In this document: in pieces, positions 10,317 through 22,500 of the stretch
Numbering within the stretch: the first letter of the stretch is position 1
How the letters are laid out: each line of letters begins with the position of its first letter
NCBI GenBank assembly: GCA_004352715.1
Contig: SCFE01000020.1
Location: 1,521,260 to 1,585,259, forward strand
Origin: Hofstenia miamia
Lineage: Eukaryota; Xenacoelomorpha; Acoela
Length of the DNA: 64,000 nucleotides
Direction of reading: 5' to 3'
Program-made: the position numbers and the translations under genes
Notes under the pieces: model-generated
Seen by the model: the letters and a program-made list of their open reading frames with translations, nothing else
The model's database searches: none
What the model was told of the DNA's origin: nothing

Positions 10317-11628
10317 TAATATAGATCGGAGTCCTTTCCGTTCAACTTTTTTCTTTATTAACATACATGACACCACATTAACTTAGTTTACATGTTTTAT
10401 TTTACTTTACATACTTGTTTTTTTATTAACATACATGAAATTGGAAATACCACATCACACATTAATTTAGTTCACATGTTTTACTTTACGCACTTGTTTT
10501 TTTATTAAACTCTGTCCCAGTTAATAAGTAAAGTTTTATATAAATAATTGGGGTTTTATTATAGCGCAAATACCATGGTTTTGGCTCAAATTAGATAGTT
10601 TAGGATCTTGTGCCTATTATAAAAAAAATGAAAATCAAAACTTAAAATTATACTAGAGTTTATATCGTACTACCTCATTTTCCTAAAAAACCGGTTTACT
10701 TAGTAACAGGGACGGAGTTTAGCATGCATGACATTAGAAATACCACATTAATTTAGTTTGAATATTTTACTTTACAGATTTCCTTTTTTATTTGCTAAGA
10801 CTTAATAACAAATGTTTGAATCAGAGAGATAATAATACTTGTTAAAAAGCGTAATGCTCTATTTTGGTAATAAAACAAATTAATTTTTTTTGGAAGAAAC
10901 CAAAAACTAGTTTATGCATTAACTTTGGTAATTGCGAAATACATGAAAAGGCTATGCAGTTTAACCAAAATGTAATTCGTTTAGTTAAATTTAGGGAATT
11001 CGCGATTGACTTGAATTCTTTAAGAATAATGTTACTTTCAATTACTGTGAAATGTTAATCGGAATTCACAAGGGGAAAAACGTTAAAGTGAGAAGAAATA
11101 TATTCAAAATCAATTTTTTTTTCAAAATTTTTTCTTCCTTATTCTATAATGAAAGTAAAGTTAGTAGAAAAGGAATCCAGGAAATAGTAAAATTTAACTT
11201 ATGAAATTCAAAATAGCTGGAAATGAAATTCGCTCTTTTCAAAATAGCACCATTTCTTTCAAGTCCCTGTAAAGAGCCCCGTATTCATCATCCATACATT
11301 ATTATCAGCGCTAGGATAATAATGCCTATAATATGTGAATGTCAATTGCATTAAATGTTTTATACTCTAGACAAAGAATCTTTCAAAAATCAAAGGATAA
11401 CAAATGTACTCAGAATAACAATATTCCCACATCTAGAGAGCAACAAAGCCAATTATCTAGTATTTATGCCAATCCATTCCAAGTTGTTGAACCGAGGCGA
11501 TCTTTGCATACACCATTATATGAATCTCAGTTTGAAGATCATATATACACAGGGCTTCCGATTTTGCTGTTAACAGCTTTGATATTTTCTTAGATAGAAT
11601 AGAAAAAAATTCGTATATAGGCTCTGAC
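9876..11628. other. AT-rich spacer with one TA array
   Basis: Holds the TA microsatellite at 10284-10315. Between 10350 and 10770 a motif CATACATGA...CACATTAA...GTTTACATGTTTTA recurs imperfectly three times (about 10360, 10425, 10725), a small degenerate direct repeat. No gene is supported. Confidence 0.4.
10284..10315. repeat. (TA)n microsatellite
   Basis: Uninterrupted AT dinucleotide array. Confidence 0.95.
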
Positions 11629-11636
11629 ATTGCATG

Positions 11637-11950
11637 TAGAGCCCGACGCCGATAATAAATTCATCGGCGGCGGCGATGCCGGCGTATACCACGTATGCTA
11701 AAAATGATTAAATTTGATTAAAAAATTGCCTAAATAGGCTTATACCGTATCTTACAGGCCCACTCACAGAGTGCACATGCATGAAGCTACAGTTACGGTG
11801 TGTATATAGGCCTTTATAAACCTAACCTTTTTGTGTATATCAATTTTTTCAGTCAGTCACGTCACTCTCATAACATTCTGTTATGAAAAGTCCTACTTAA
11901 ATTAAATCAGTTCATCGGCGGCGGCTCCGCCGGCGTGGCGTCAGGCTCTA
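11637..11950. mobile_element. hAT-type MITE with 8-bp target duplication
   Basis: Terminal inverted repeats TAGAGCCCGACGCC and GGCGTCAGGCTCTA (one mismatch) bound a 314-bp element. A perfect 8-bp direct repeat ATTGCATG flanks it at 11629-11636 and 11951-11958. Eight-bp duplication is the hAT hallmark. Both subterminal regions carry GC-rich CATCGGCGGCGGC words, striking in this AT-rich context. It has no coding capacity. Confidence 0.8.
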
Positions 11951-11959
11951 ATTGCATGG

Positions 11960-12145
11960 CTAGGAGAAGGGACGTGCGTTGGGTTTTTTTACCGTCTTTA
12001 TGATGTGAAAACATTGAAGAATAGACCCTAAAATGTATTTCCTTACTTATTTTTTAAAATATTTTAATTTTTTGTCGAAAATGTTTTTATTTAATCAATC
12101 AAAATCAGTCTTGAAATTTGAAAAGGGGCCATTCCGCCATGCCCC
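11960..12145. repeat. Possible degenerate member of CAGTGGCGTACCC MITE family
   Basis: Contains, in reverse orientation, the TAGACCCTAAAATG word that is central to the MITE at 45115-45331, plus a GGGGCCATTCCGCC end. Ends are too eroded to place. Confidence 0.3.
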
Positions 12146-12852
12146 ATCTTTCATTCAATAAAACTGTTTCTAAACAGAGATAAAAGAAAGGCAATGTACT
12201 CTGAAAGAAACTATTAAAAACTAAACGTGAACTTCAAGGCGGATTTTAAAATGGATACAATATCTAAAAAACATATAACACAAAAAACAAATATAAAGAT
12301 AAATAAAAACATTAGTAAAAATGGCAACAAGTCGTCTGATTGTATCACTATGCAAATCATCTAATGATAGAATAGCCGATGCTTTGTAAATGTTTTGAAA
12401 ATTGTACCAAATTAAAAGTTGATCATCCTTTCTAGAAGTTAATAAAGAGTGAGAATTTTAAAGTTATAAATGCGCTCAGCACACAAAACAATTGCCAAAT
12501 GACTCACGATAATAAATGAATATTCATGAGTCCCCAAATATAAAATATAATTTATACGTTAAAACACTCTCTATCAATAAGGTTTGTTGATGCACTTGGG
12601 CTTGCAATTATCTTTATCACTTATTTAAACACTGGTCTGAAATCTGACCATCTTTGATGTGCTGTTGAAGGGATTGAAAGGTATTGATAGAGTGGGAACA
12701 ACACAGATAATAGGTCAATGTGCCTGAATTTAATTAGATGTTTTTCATAACACTTGGTTGCTGTTTGCTGTAACAACTTGCAGCTGTTAATATCAGTGCT
12801 GTTGGGAATCTTGTATATGTTACACTAAGATTGTGAAATTAGGAATTTCATG
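12146..12852. other. AT-rich spacer, nothing supported
   Basis: No gene or clear repeat seen. Confidence 0.4.
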
Positions 12853-13062
12853 AAATTCCTAAAATTCAGTGAATTTGTGAAATTAGTATTTCAATGACAC
12901 CTAGCTTCTTAAAAACATTAAAATACCGAAATACTTCATTTATTTATAAGAAAATTACAAAGCTTAACCTTAACCCCAACCTCTACTCTTCAAACTTAGT
13001 TGTTTTACGAAGTTCTTAAGTGAAATAGCAATTTTACAAATTCACTGAAATTTTAGGGATTT
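12853..13062. repeat. Fold-back element with about 41-bp arms
   Basis: The arm at 12853-12893 is the imperfect reverse complement of 13021-13062 (both contain TTCAGTGAATTTGT or its complement). Inner similarity continues for about 25 bp. This looks like a MITE of about 210 bp. Confidence 0.55.
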
Positions 13063-14270
13063 TACTAGTATAATTTACTTGTAAAATTTTGTCTAAATTT
13101 TAAAATTCAACCCTGTCAGCTACCTTCAGGGGAGGACAGGCAGCGCACATACGTTTCAATACCTGTCTGCCACAAGCAGCTTGACAGATTTCGGCAGGTA
13201 TTCGCATTTTGTTGATTTCAAGTGAAAACTTAATGAATAAAGATATTTTCTTAATATTAACTAGAATATTTTCGCAGAAAATTTTGAAATGTGTTTATGC
13301 AGAGAAAGCACAATATGACTACGAAAATCTACATGAATATTAATTGGGGGAAACACGTCACCTAAAAGTTTGGACTAATGTGTTGTTCCTCTGAAGTTCG
13401 ATCTGACAAAGAACTTTGGGATTGGTTTTCAAAACTGCCAAATCCTGGAAAAATTCCTAATTTTTAGCTTGGTTATCTACCGCCAACCCTGCTGCCATTT
13501 AGGGGGGAGTTTGCAACTTTGAATTAGGAAAATATTTCTGTCGGTAAATTTGCAACTAGTGAGGATGAAAACCATATTCTTATTGAACAAAAGCACATCT
13601 CAAAGTGTGTCTGAGCTTAGAGTAAAGAATTTAAATATTTTATTTAATTAATATTAACTTAATTTATTTACATAAATATTACGTATTAACATTGAAAGTA
13701 ATACTTGAAATTCATTGATGTGTTTATATCATTATTTAGTAAATAAATATAAGGAACTTTTGTTGTGTTTACTAACAATTATTAGGAATGTCCCTGTGTT
13801 GTGCATGTCAAACTGAAATTACCTATGACAACATCTCAATTGGGGTAGGTGTATTACATTTATTTACATGCGGTAATTTTGCGATTATGTATATGCATTC
13901 AAACTTTTACTAATATATTTCTTAAAAAAATTCGCAAAATGCTGCTTATTTAAGTTGATAATAAATATTTTCAAGTGAAAATTTACTAATTTAAAAATCA
14001 ATAGACGAGCAACGATGCTAGCTGAATTTACTAACATGAATTTATCTTTTATCCATCCAACAAAATTATTTTGATTTTCAAATTATAATAATAATAATAT
14101 ATGTGCATGCGTAGAAAATAAATTTATATATGTATATTAGACCACGCTTAGAAAACTCATTTTTGGATAATTATAAATTATTTTTTGCTTGCTTTAATAT
14201 ATATATATATAACAACAATAATGATTAGGGCCAATATCTCAAGCTCATGACTAAAAAACTTAGTATTTCC
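13063..14270. other. AT-rich spacer, nothing supported
   Basis: No gene is supported. A short TA array lies at about 14197-14211. Confidence 0.4.
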
Positions 14271-15230
14271 TTAATATTTTGTATGACCCCCGTTTGCCTT
14301 TATAACAGTATTTATTCTACCCGGCATTGTTTGCTCATATTTTGTCAGGATTTCATTGGATAAATTGTTACATACTATTTGGACGTCCTCCCAGAGATAG
14401 TCCTTGGAAGTTACTGATGCCTTTTTTAACTACTCATCAATCCAATCACACACTTGCTCTATCAGGTTAAGATCTGGACATTGGAAGTGGCACTCTAATC
14501 CTTTAGGGACCCAGCCTTTTCTTTCTTGGCTAAATAGCTATGGCAAAGGTGTGATGAGAGCTTAGGATCATTATTCTTTTGATTGAATCATTTTCCTAGT
14601 AGTTGAAGGCCAGATGGCACTCCAAGATGAACAAGATTCTGTGATAATACTTTTATCCATGAATTTTTCAATTCTTTTCAATTTTCCAACCTTCCTTGCT
14701 GTCATACATCCCCAAACTATAATGTTACCACCTCCATGTTTAATTGTTGGAGAAATGCATTTGGAATTTTTCACAATGTCTGTGACGGACATAAATTCTA
14801 AGTTTATTTCCAAATAGTTCAAACAAGGATTCATCAGCTAACAAAACTTGCTTCCAGTCTTCAAATTTCCAATCTTTATGCTTTTTGGCGAAGGCAAGTG
14901 GTTTCTTGATGTTATTTAGAAGCAAGAGGGGCTTTTTGGGAGCTACTGTTCCTACCAAACATTTTTTTGAAGAGTTCTTGAAACTTTACTGGTACTCACT
15001 TTTTTAAGTCATACTTGAAGGCAATCAGTTCACTTCCAAGATCACCAGCGGTGTTTCTACAGCTTCTAAGCTTTGAATTTGTAAAAAATATCATTTTTGG
15101 CTTCCGGACCCTTCCGGCACGAATTTCTTGGGACTTAGTTCCATAGTGTTGCTTTAGCAGTCTTAATTAATTTACTTCATCTGTAATAGGCTTATCTGAT
15201 GGCGTGTTTGACGTTTGATGGCGGTGATAC
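14271..15230 (-). pseudogene. Tc1/mariner-type transposase, degenerate
   Basis: On the minus strand, family hallmarks appear in order across shifted frames: AKKHKDWKFEDWKQVLLADE (first catalytic Asp), TIKHGGGNIIVWGCMT (near 14755-14705), CPDLNLIE (third catalytic position, near 14490) and the terminal GGHTKY followed by TAA at 14271. This covers most of a Tc1-type DDE transposase, which cuts and pastes the element at TA sites. At least three frameshifts or stops make it non-functional. No clear terminal inverted repeats were found. Confidence 0.75.
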
Positions 15231-15649
15231 ATTGTCAAACATTCTTCAAAAAGTTTGTTTTTTAAATATTGGTCATAGAACTTTGATAATGCATCACCCA
15301 CTTTTGTTCAAATACAGGGCTAAGTATTACGTAGCTATATCATATTGATTATGCAATTGATTATGTACTACTAGACATAAATGTTTTTATAAAATGCAAG
15401 GGGAATATTCTACACTAGGTTTTACGCTTTGAAGACCACAATTAAGGATTTGGAGAATTTTCAAATTTTGGAATTTTTAGAATTATTGGCCCAATGTATA
15501 TTTTAGATCAGGTTTTTGCGTAATAATACGAGAAACAACCAATCTGTTGAAATATTCAATGATTATTAAGCCTTTGGTGATATTGATAACCTAAAAAATC
15601 GAGTGGTCCAATAAATTTGCAGGGTACTATATATATATATAGCTCCGGT

Positions 15650-15970
15650 AAAAATTAGAAAAATTTTCAAATACAAAAACCGTAAGAGTCTTATCAAGAT
15701 ACAAGAAACGTTTTGAAATATCTTTATTCTACTGGAAACACAGACCCAAAACTTTACTCAAGATATCGTGTATGACCCCAAAAATATGTTACAGAAACTT
15801 CAAAAAGTTGTCTAAAACGATCATGCTAAAAACGAAGAAAGGAAGCGTGCGACCCCTCAGATTGATTGGAAATGAACGGAAAAGTTTTGTCGAAATTGCT
15901 AAACGAAACCCATTGAAATGAACCACTCATTTGAACTCAAAGTTTCAAGCAAACCACAACAAATATATTC
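15650..15970 (+). pseudogene. Tc1-type transposase N-terminal relic
   Basis: The plus strand from about 15820 reads TKKGSVRPLRLIGNERKSFV and then AKRNPLK. This resembles the linker and second helix-turn-helix of Tc1 transposases (usual RGRPRKLT...R.L.R.V..NP). It is short and interrupted by stops. It faces away from the relic at 14271-15230, so it is a separate insertion. Confidence 0.4.
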
Positions 15971-16072
15971 TTTGCACTTGCTTATTAATTAAATGTGACC
16001 TTACAAATTTGATGCATATATATATATATATAATAATTATTACTATTATTATGCAAGAATTTCTCAATATTC

Positions 16073-16311
16073 TTATTCTTTCCTATGAACAATCTCAAGT
16101 GTTTTGATACATATGCTATTAAATATGCAAAGAATTGCCTTAAAATGATTACAGATACACAGTATAGACTAATACTAATTANNNNNNNNNNNNNNNNNNN
16201 NNTTATTCTTTCCTATGAACAATCTCAAGTGTTTTGATACATATGCTATTAAATATGCAAAGAATTGCCTTAAAATGATTACAGATACACAGTATAGACT
16301 AATACTAATTA
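16073..16311. repeat. 109-bp duplicate across a 21-N gap
   Basis: The sequence 16073-16181 is repeated at 16203-16311 on the other side of the N run at 16182-16202. This is most simply two contig ends that overlap but were not merged. Confidence 0.8.
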
Positions 16312-16337
16312 AGTAGAATGTAATGAAACAATTTTAG

Positions 16338-16406
16338 GGTAGCAGAATAAAGGAACCACATAGACACCATCATTTGAGTGATGGACTACCAAGTGATGAT
16401 TTCCAG
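16338..16406 (+). CDS. Possible N-terminal cytosolic exon of ClC-6-like gene
   Basis: Bounded by TTTTAG and GTAAAA and open for 23 codons ([19 protein letters not shown]). It lies upstream of the first certain exon, where a hydrophilic N-terminus is expected. No conserved family motif, so assignment is tentative. Confidence 0.35.
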
Positions 16407-16490
16407 GTAAAATTGAAAATTTCAAAACTATCTGGTACAAATTTTTAGAAACATTAAAAGCAGATATTATTAAGATAACTATGTTCATTG

Positions 16491-16525
<35 letters not shown>

Positions 16526-19500
16526 AAAAGATAATTTACTTATAGATTCATATTATCAATTCAATTAAAAAAGTTTCGACTATATCATAGTAATCGTCAG
16601 GATAAATTTTTTTGCAGTAGCAAAAGTTTACAATATACTACTTATTCAAGATGTTTTCTGTAGTATATTGTTCACAGATCTTTCGGTGGGTTGTTTTATT
16701 GTCTATTTTAAAATTCTNCGGAGGAGGATTATTAGGAGCCCTGTTTAACTCACTTAATTATCACCTCACGAGGCATCGCATGCTGAACACATTTAAGAGA
16801 GGAAAATTTGCAAGGTTTTTATTATAATATAGATTTAATCCATCCCTTAATATGCCACAAACATATCTTGAAATTGGTCATAATGTTGTTATTCCAATTA
16901 TGAAATTGTAATAATGCTCGCTTTATTTTAAAAAATATCAAATTTGTGAGATAATTATGCATCAATTTCAACATGTTTAAATTTGCATTGTTGTTGCTAT
17001 ATAGCCTACATTTCAATTCATTCAGAAAGTTCTAAATTTCTTTTGACTTCTGTTAATATGGGGAACAAAAGTGAGATTACCAGTGAATGGAATACCTGGT
17101 ATTTTCAGTTCATTTACTATTTCAATTCCATCAACAGAAAAAATAACCAAGTTATTAGAATTCCTTATTTAAAACTCCTTAGATTTACACTTTTTAAATT
17201 GAAATAGTTTCCTTTGCACCAGTTAAGTGTGGCTGAGAAACTTCTTCAGCACCATCATGAGAATTTCAGTGAATCAACATAAGATAGATTCAAACTGGGA
17301 GGCCTCAAACTGTTCTCTTTGGAATATCACTGTTTGTTATTGGAATAGCAAAATTTTACTTTTGCATGGAAACCATTCATGAGAAACTATCTCACCAAGC
17401 TCAACATTCAACAAGTTCAAAAACTTTACTGATGTCTAAAGAAAATTTTCTATTGTAATCAGAGTCGTTCTTTTCAAAAAATTTATATTTTGATAAACAA
17501 TTTTTTGGGATGCTTTTTATGAAAATTGATCATAGAGCTAACAATTTAAAGTAGTATTTGTATGCTTCAGTAAGGAAATAATGATGTAGACGAGAAATTT
17601 TGCTGAAATTGAGAGTTGTATTGTTTTTCAAAAATTTTTCTACAATTGTTTATTTAAGCGAACACTGAATTTAAATGCCCAATTTTTTAGAACATAACGA
17701 AATATCTGAACACCCAAATGAAAACCAAATCACTATTTCAGAGCATTTTTCAAGCATTAAGTACATGAATTCTTGAAATTCCATAAAGCTTTTGCGTAAA
17801 ATATAACCATGAATTTTAAAACCTTCAAAGATAAATGTGTTTGTTTAAACAATACTCATATAACCATAAATATATTTTATATATAAATTATTTTATATAT
17901 ATTTTATATATATATATATTTATATATATAATTATACATAAAAACCAACAAAAGGTAAATTTATTTTGAGTGTATGTAATATATGTAATATATATATATG
18001 ATTAGTTTATACATAACGTAGTTGATTGTAATTCTATTTACTGCATATATTGTAAAAGACGATGATGTTAACACATCGAAATCAGTTCTTAAAACTGCCG
18101 TCGCATTTAAATAATATTAAGAATCTCAGTATGCTTACCTTATTTTTTGTTTAGTCTAAACTGAATAACAGCAAATTGTTTAGAAAAGTTATATTTAGAG
18201 TCTTGACTATGACATTTCCTTGAATAAGCCATATCGCACATTACTCATTCAACAAACCGATGCAGTAAGCATTTCATATAGAATGTTCATGATATATATC
18301 GTTTACCTTAGTTCAGAGTTTTTAACAACTTCTTCAAATGGGTGCTCATATTTGTTATTGGAAGTGCAACAGCATTGGTAAGTCGACTTCACGTAAACCA
18401 AAATTTAGAATACTGGAAGTTTACTTATATTTAGCTGGCATTTTGCTTGTTTTATTCGGCAACTCAGGCTTACTGTAGAATCATAATTGAGGCTATCTGC
18501 TTACATATAAATAGAAAATTTCAATACACTCTAGTTGATGTCAGTTAATTGACAAAAATATATTGTGGTAACGAGTTAAAATTAATATGCTTGGGAGGTA
18601 ATATTTTCATACTCAGTGACGAGGCTGAAGGAGCTTGGGGCTTGGGGGACTACAGCCCTCAAATGCAACAGATAGCCAGCCCAAATATTAAAAAAATTAA
18701 CTTATAAAATACAACTGTATATAGTATTTTTAATAATAGGATAAATGCTCTGATTTTTACAAGACTATATTCACCAAAACTTTTGTTTATTCATAAGTTT
18801 ATATATATATATATATACATGTTGTTAACATTCATTGTAGTTTATATGTGGCGGGTTTCCATATGAGATTAGCTCCCCCAAAATATTACATATCAGCCTC
18901 GCCCCTGTTGATACCTCGTAAACTAATAAAAATAATTAACGTCCTTCAACACCACAAACAGGAGGAATGATATTTTTCACAAATACTTTTGAAAATTATT
19001 TCCATGTAGCTCTGCATCAGTACAACCGCTGGTTTTGCCTACTGTGAAAAACCACCTTGCATCTTTAATTGCACTGAGAGCAATTTTCTTGTCTAGTCCA
19101 CGGCATTATGCTTGAGGTGGTTGCGCAGACATGTATAAAGAAATAAACCATATAGTTCATTGAAGACATATAAACCGAGCCGATACCATGTAACCTGTCC
19201 AAACTTCTTCTGAGATCAGATCACAGTACATTTCAAGATAATAATGTATGGAATATTTTTGTAAAATCGGTTTAGTGCCAACCCAATGCCAATTAATAAT
19301 GAAAACTGTAGCTTTAAGTCAACCAAAGCCAAACTGAAGTTAGCCCATGGCCCAATACTAGGGAATCTACCAAATTGCAAATTGCTTCTGTTTAATTGAC
19401 TAAATATTAGCATGTTATATAATAATTCACAAGTGAATAAATTTCATAAATGGGTGTTTAATTCTGCTTAAATTATATTTAGATTGCTGTTTTCATTGAT

Positions 19501-22500
19501 GTGATGTTGGACCAATATTTAATGCATTATAAATTCAAAGTTGTTGAAAAATGTAAGTATTGAAATGAATTTCAAGTAAATGCAAAAAATAACATTTTTT
19601 CCTTAATAAATATACGCTGATGATTGGCAATGCATCGACTAATCGACTCGAAATCGATGCAAATATTAATAGTCGAATCGAGTGTCGATTCACAATAGGC
19701 CAAATTCGGTCGAATATTATTTGTTTACTATTGACTTTAAAAAGAATTACACTAGTAACACACATCGCCGCTTTAGAAGAAAATGAATCAAACAATCATG
19801 AACAAAGAAGTTCACTGGGGCGCGAAAAATTAATAAAGTCAAAATGTTTTTTTTTCGGTCAAAAACATATTTGCAATATTTAATTCGATATGAAAACGGG
19901 AATTTTGGATCAGCATGGTTGTAAAGTAAAAAGTCTAAAATATTCTGTTAACTCAAAACATCGTTTTTATGTCAAAACAATGTTAAAATCAACTAGCTAA
20001 CCCAAAGGCTTCTAAATAGAATGCCTAAATCGGATTATTAAATTTTAATAGTTTCTACTAAATTGCATTTCAAAATTTGATTTCATGCTAAAACTAAATG
20101 CTGTTATAATGCTATTGTTGAACGAAGTATTTACCGTTCGAAAAAGTTTAAGCAAAAAGCGTATTTTTTATTTTGTAAGCCAAACATTGTAATTTATTAT
20201 ATGTAAAAAGTCTTTTATAGCAGAAAATATATATAGGAAATATATTCTAATTTTTTGGAGGCAATATGGTCAGACATGGTCAGACAATCATTCAACTCTA
20301 AAACGTTTCGTCGTCTTTGTTTATAAGAGCAAGTAAGAAATAAATGTTTAAGGGCAAGTTTAGTTTTCAATAATCGAATCGAATCGAAGTGATAATCGAT
20401 ATTTTAAATGCTAATCCAATTAAAATCGAATGAAATTAAGAAATTCTGCATCGTCCCAGGCCTACTGCACCTATTGCACCACATCCTTAACTTTTGGTAG
20501 GATTGAGTTACTTAACATAAAATTTTGTTCAAAATTACCTTATATTATCTTAGGCTTTGGTATTCATGTATTGCGGCCAAGAAATAGTCAACAATTGGGA
20601 TATTTTTTCAAAAATTGGATACCTTACATAATTCAATGCTAAGAGAGTTTGGAAGTAAAAATAGTATTTTTGACCATATTGATATAAATAATTTAACAAT
20701 GGGAAAAAAGCTTCACCTGGAAATAATATTTCGGGCAATAACGCAAATTCCAACTCGGCCAAAAAGAAAAAAGGTCAAAGCTGATACCAAATTGACCGCA
20801 GCTGGAAAATATACCGGTGATCAATTTTTATTGCGTTTAATATAAAAATTTGAAGAAAAGTCATAAAGTTTTAGGCTAAGCCATCCAACGGTTAATGTGC
20901 ACCGTTAACAAAAACAGATGGTGGAGCAGGGTGTGCTCCACCCTGGGATTGTAGGGCTAACAGAATTTGAAAGGGCTCGAAAATATGCACTGAAATACCC
21001 AAGTCAATTTGAAAAGCATCACATTTCCTAAATTCGAAGGCATGTAGTAAAAATATAATGTGTATGACGAAAAATAGTATTAACACCAATTGTGATAAAA
21101 GTCTTCATTAGTCAATCTTCGAGAATTAAACGTTTCTTTTTTGAAATCAGATATTCCCTCTTCTAACCAAGCAGTAAAAGAAGAATATCAGGCTGATAAA
21201 ATTTCTTCAAAAAATTAATTCAGAAATTCAACGCAAGAACTATATGGCAAGATATTGCAAAAAAAACATACCATAGTAATCTCAGAAAAAGTTGTAAAAA
21301 ATTTCAATTTACATATTGATAGAGTGAAACTTTATATTACAAATATATATTTTAGATTACTTGGAAACTTTTTATGAACCTTAAGTTAAATATATATTCT
21401 TAGGAAGCACCCAAAATATGCAATTTGAAATTAAGAAGAGCAATTAGAAGCGGCAAATCCAGATTTTATAAATGGGAGCCACCCTACCAATGAGCTAGCC
21501 TACCATCAATACTAACTCTCTATATTTTCATTGAATTTATTATTTTCCGAGTATTACTTTGCTACTAGCTTATATAAAATCGATTTACTAAAAATGTATT
21601 GTTTTAGCAATACATTCTAACAAGAAGACTGGAACGTTGGCTTACTCACTGCTATTTATGATGCTTTTCAATGGAGGTTATGTTCTCATAGCATCTATTC
21701 TTACGGCGTTTGAGGTAAATATTCATTTCTAAATAGTCGTAACGCAGGTGAGTCAACCAAATTTCATTTTTTATTCAGAATACAAAAATTTTGGTTATTT
21801 GAATACATTGAATATTAAAGATATATTTTGCTAATACCTTGGCATTGACACGTTATTGATTATAAAGTGTGATGTCCCTCCCAAAGAGGCATTTGTTGCC
21901 TATCACTATAATAAGTGAAACTACTATTATACCGTAGTGCATCATCTTAACTCAAACATAGCGTGATATATAAACAATGTGTTGAAAAATAAAATTTACA
22001 TTTTTTTCAAATTTTAAACTTTTATCTTATTCGTTTTTGAATCTCAATTTTGTATTTTATTTTTAGTGTGTAGGTTTGTTTTAGTTTTCAAAACCTAAAA
22101 AATTTGAAGAAATATTTTTGGCAATGTGCCTAGAACAGACCTAATTAACATCTGTTATCCTACATCAGATAAGATAAGTTCTCCTCACTGACTATGAGCT
22201 AAATAAATGATACGCTTTTTTTGAATGACAGTATTTTTTAATAAATACGAGAATTTGCTTTCCATAATTATTTCATTGAAAATAGCAAAGTAAGTTTGTG
22301 TCGGAGGCGTAGCCAGCCCTTGTAATTTAAGAGGTAGAGAAAAATATATACCAGTTTTATTGCAATGTTCTAATAAGCTATTTACTTTTCTCTCTGAGGG
22401 AAGGGCGAACTGGTTTCAATTTTGGGAGATGGGGGCATAGTTCCCAGGCCCCCGTAGCAATGCCACTCGTTTCTGCCTCATTCAAATATTAAGTTAGGGC

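Noticed and set aside
16822-17207. ORFs repeated at 23652-24037
   Set aside because: Intron sequence within a duplicated block; identical only because the block is copied.
20550-20845. Pair of ORFs of about 70 codons in a ClC-6 intron, tested as the missing exon
   Set aside because: No ClC similarity and no fitting phase.
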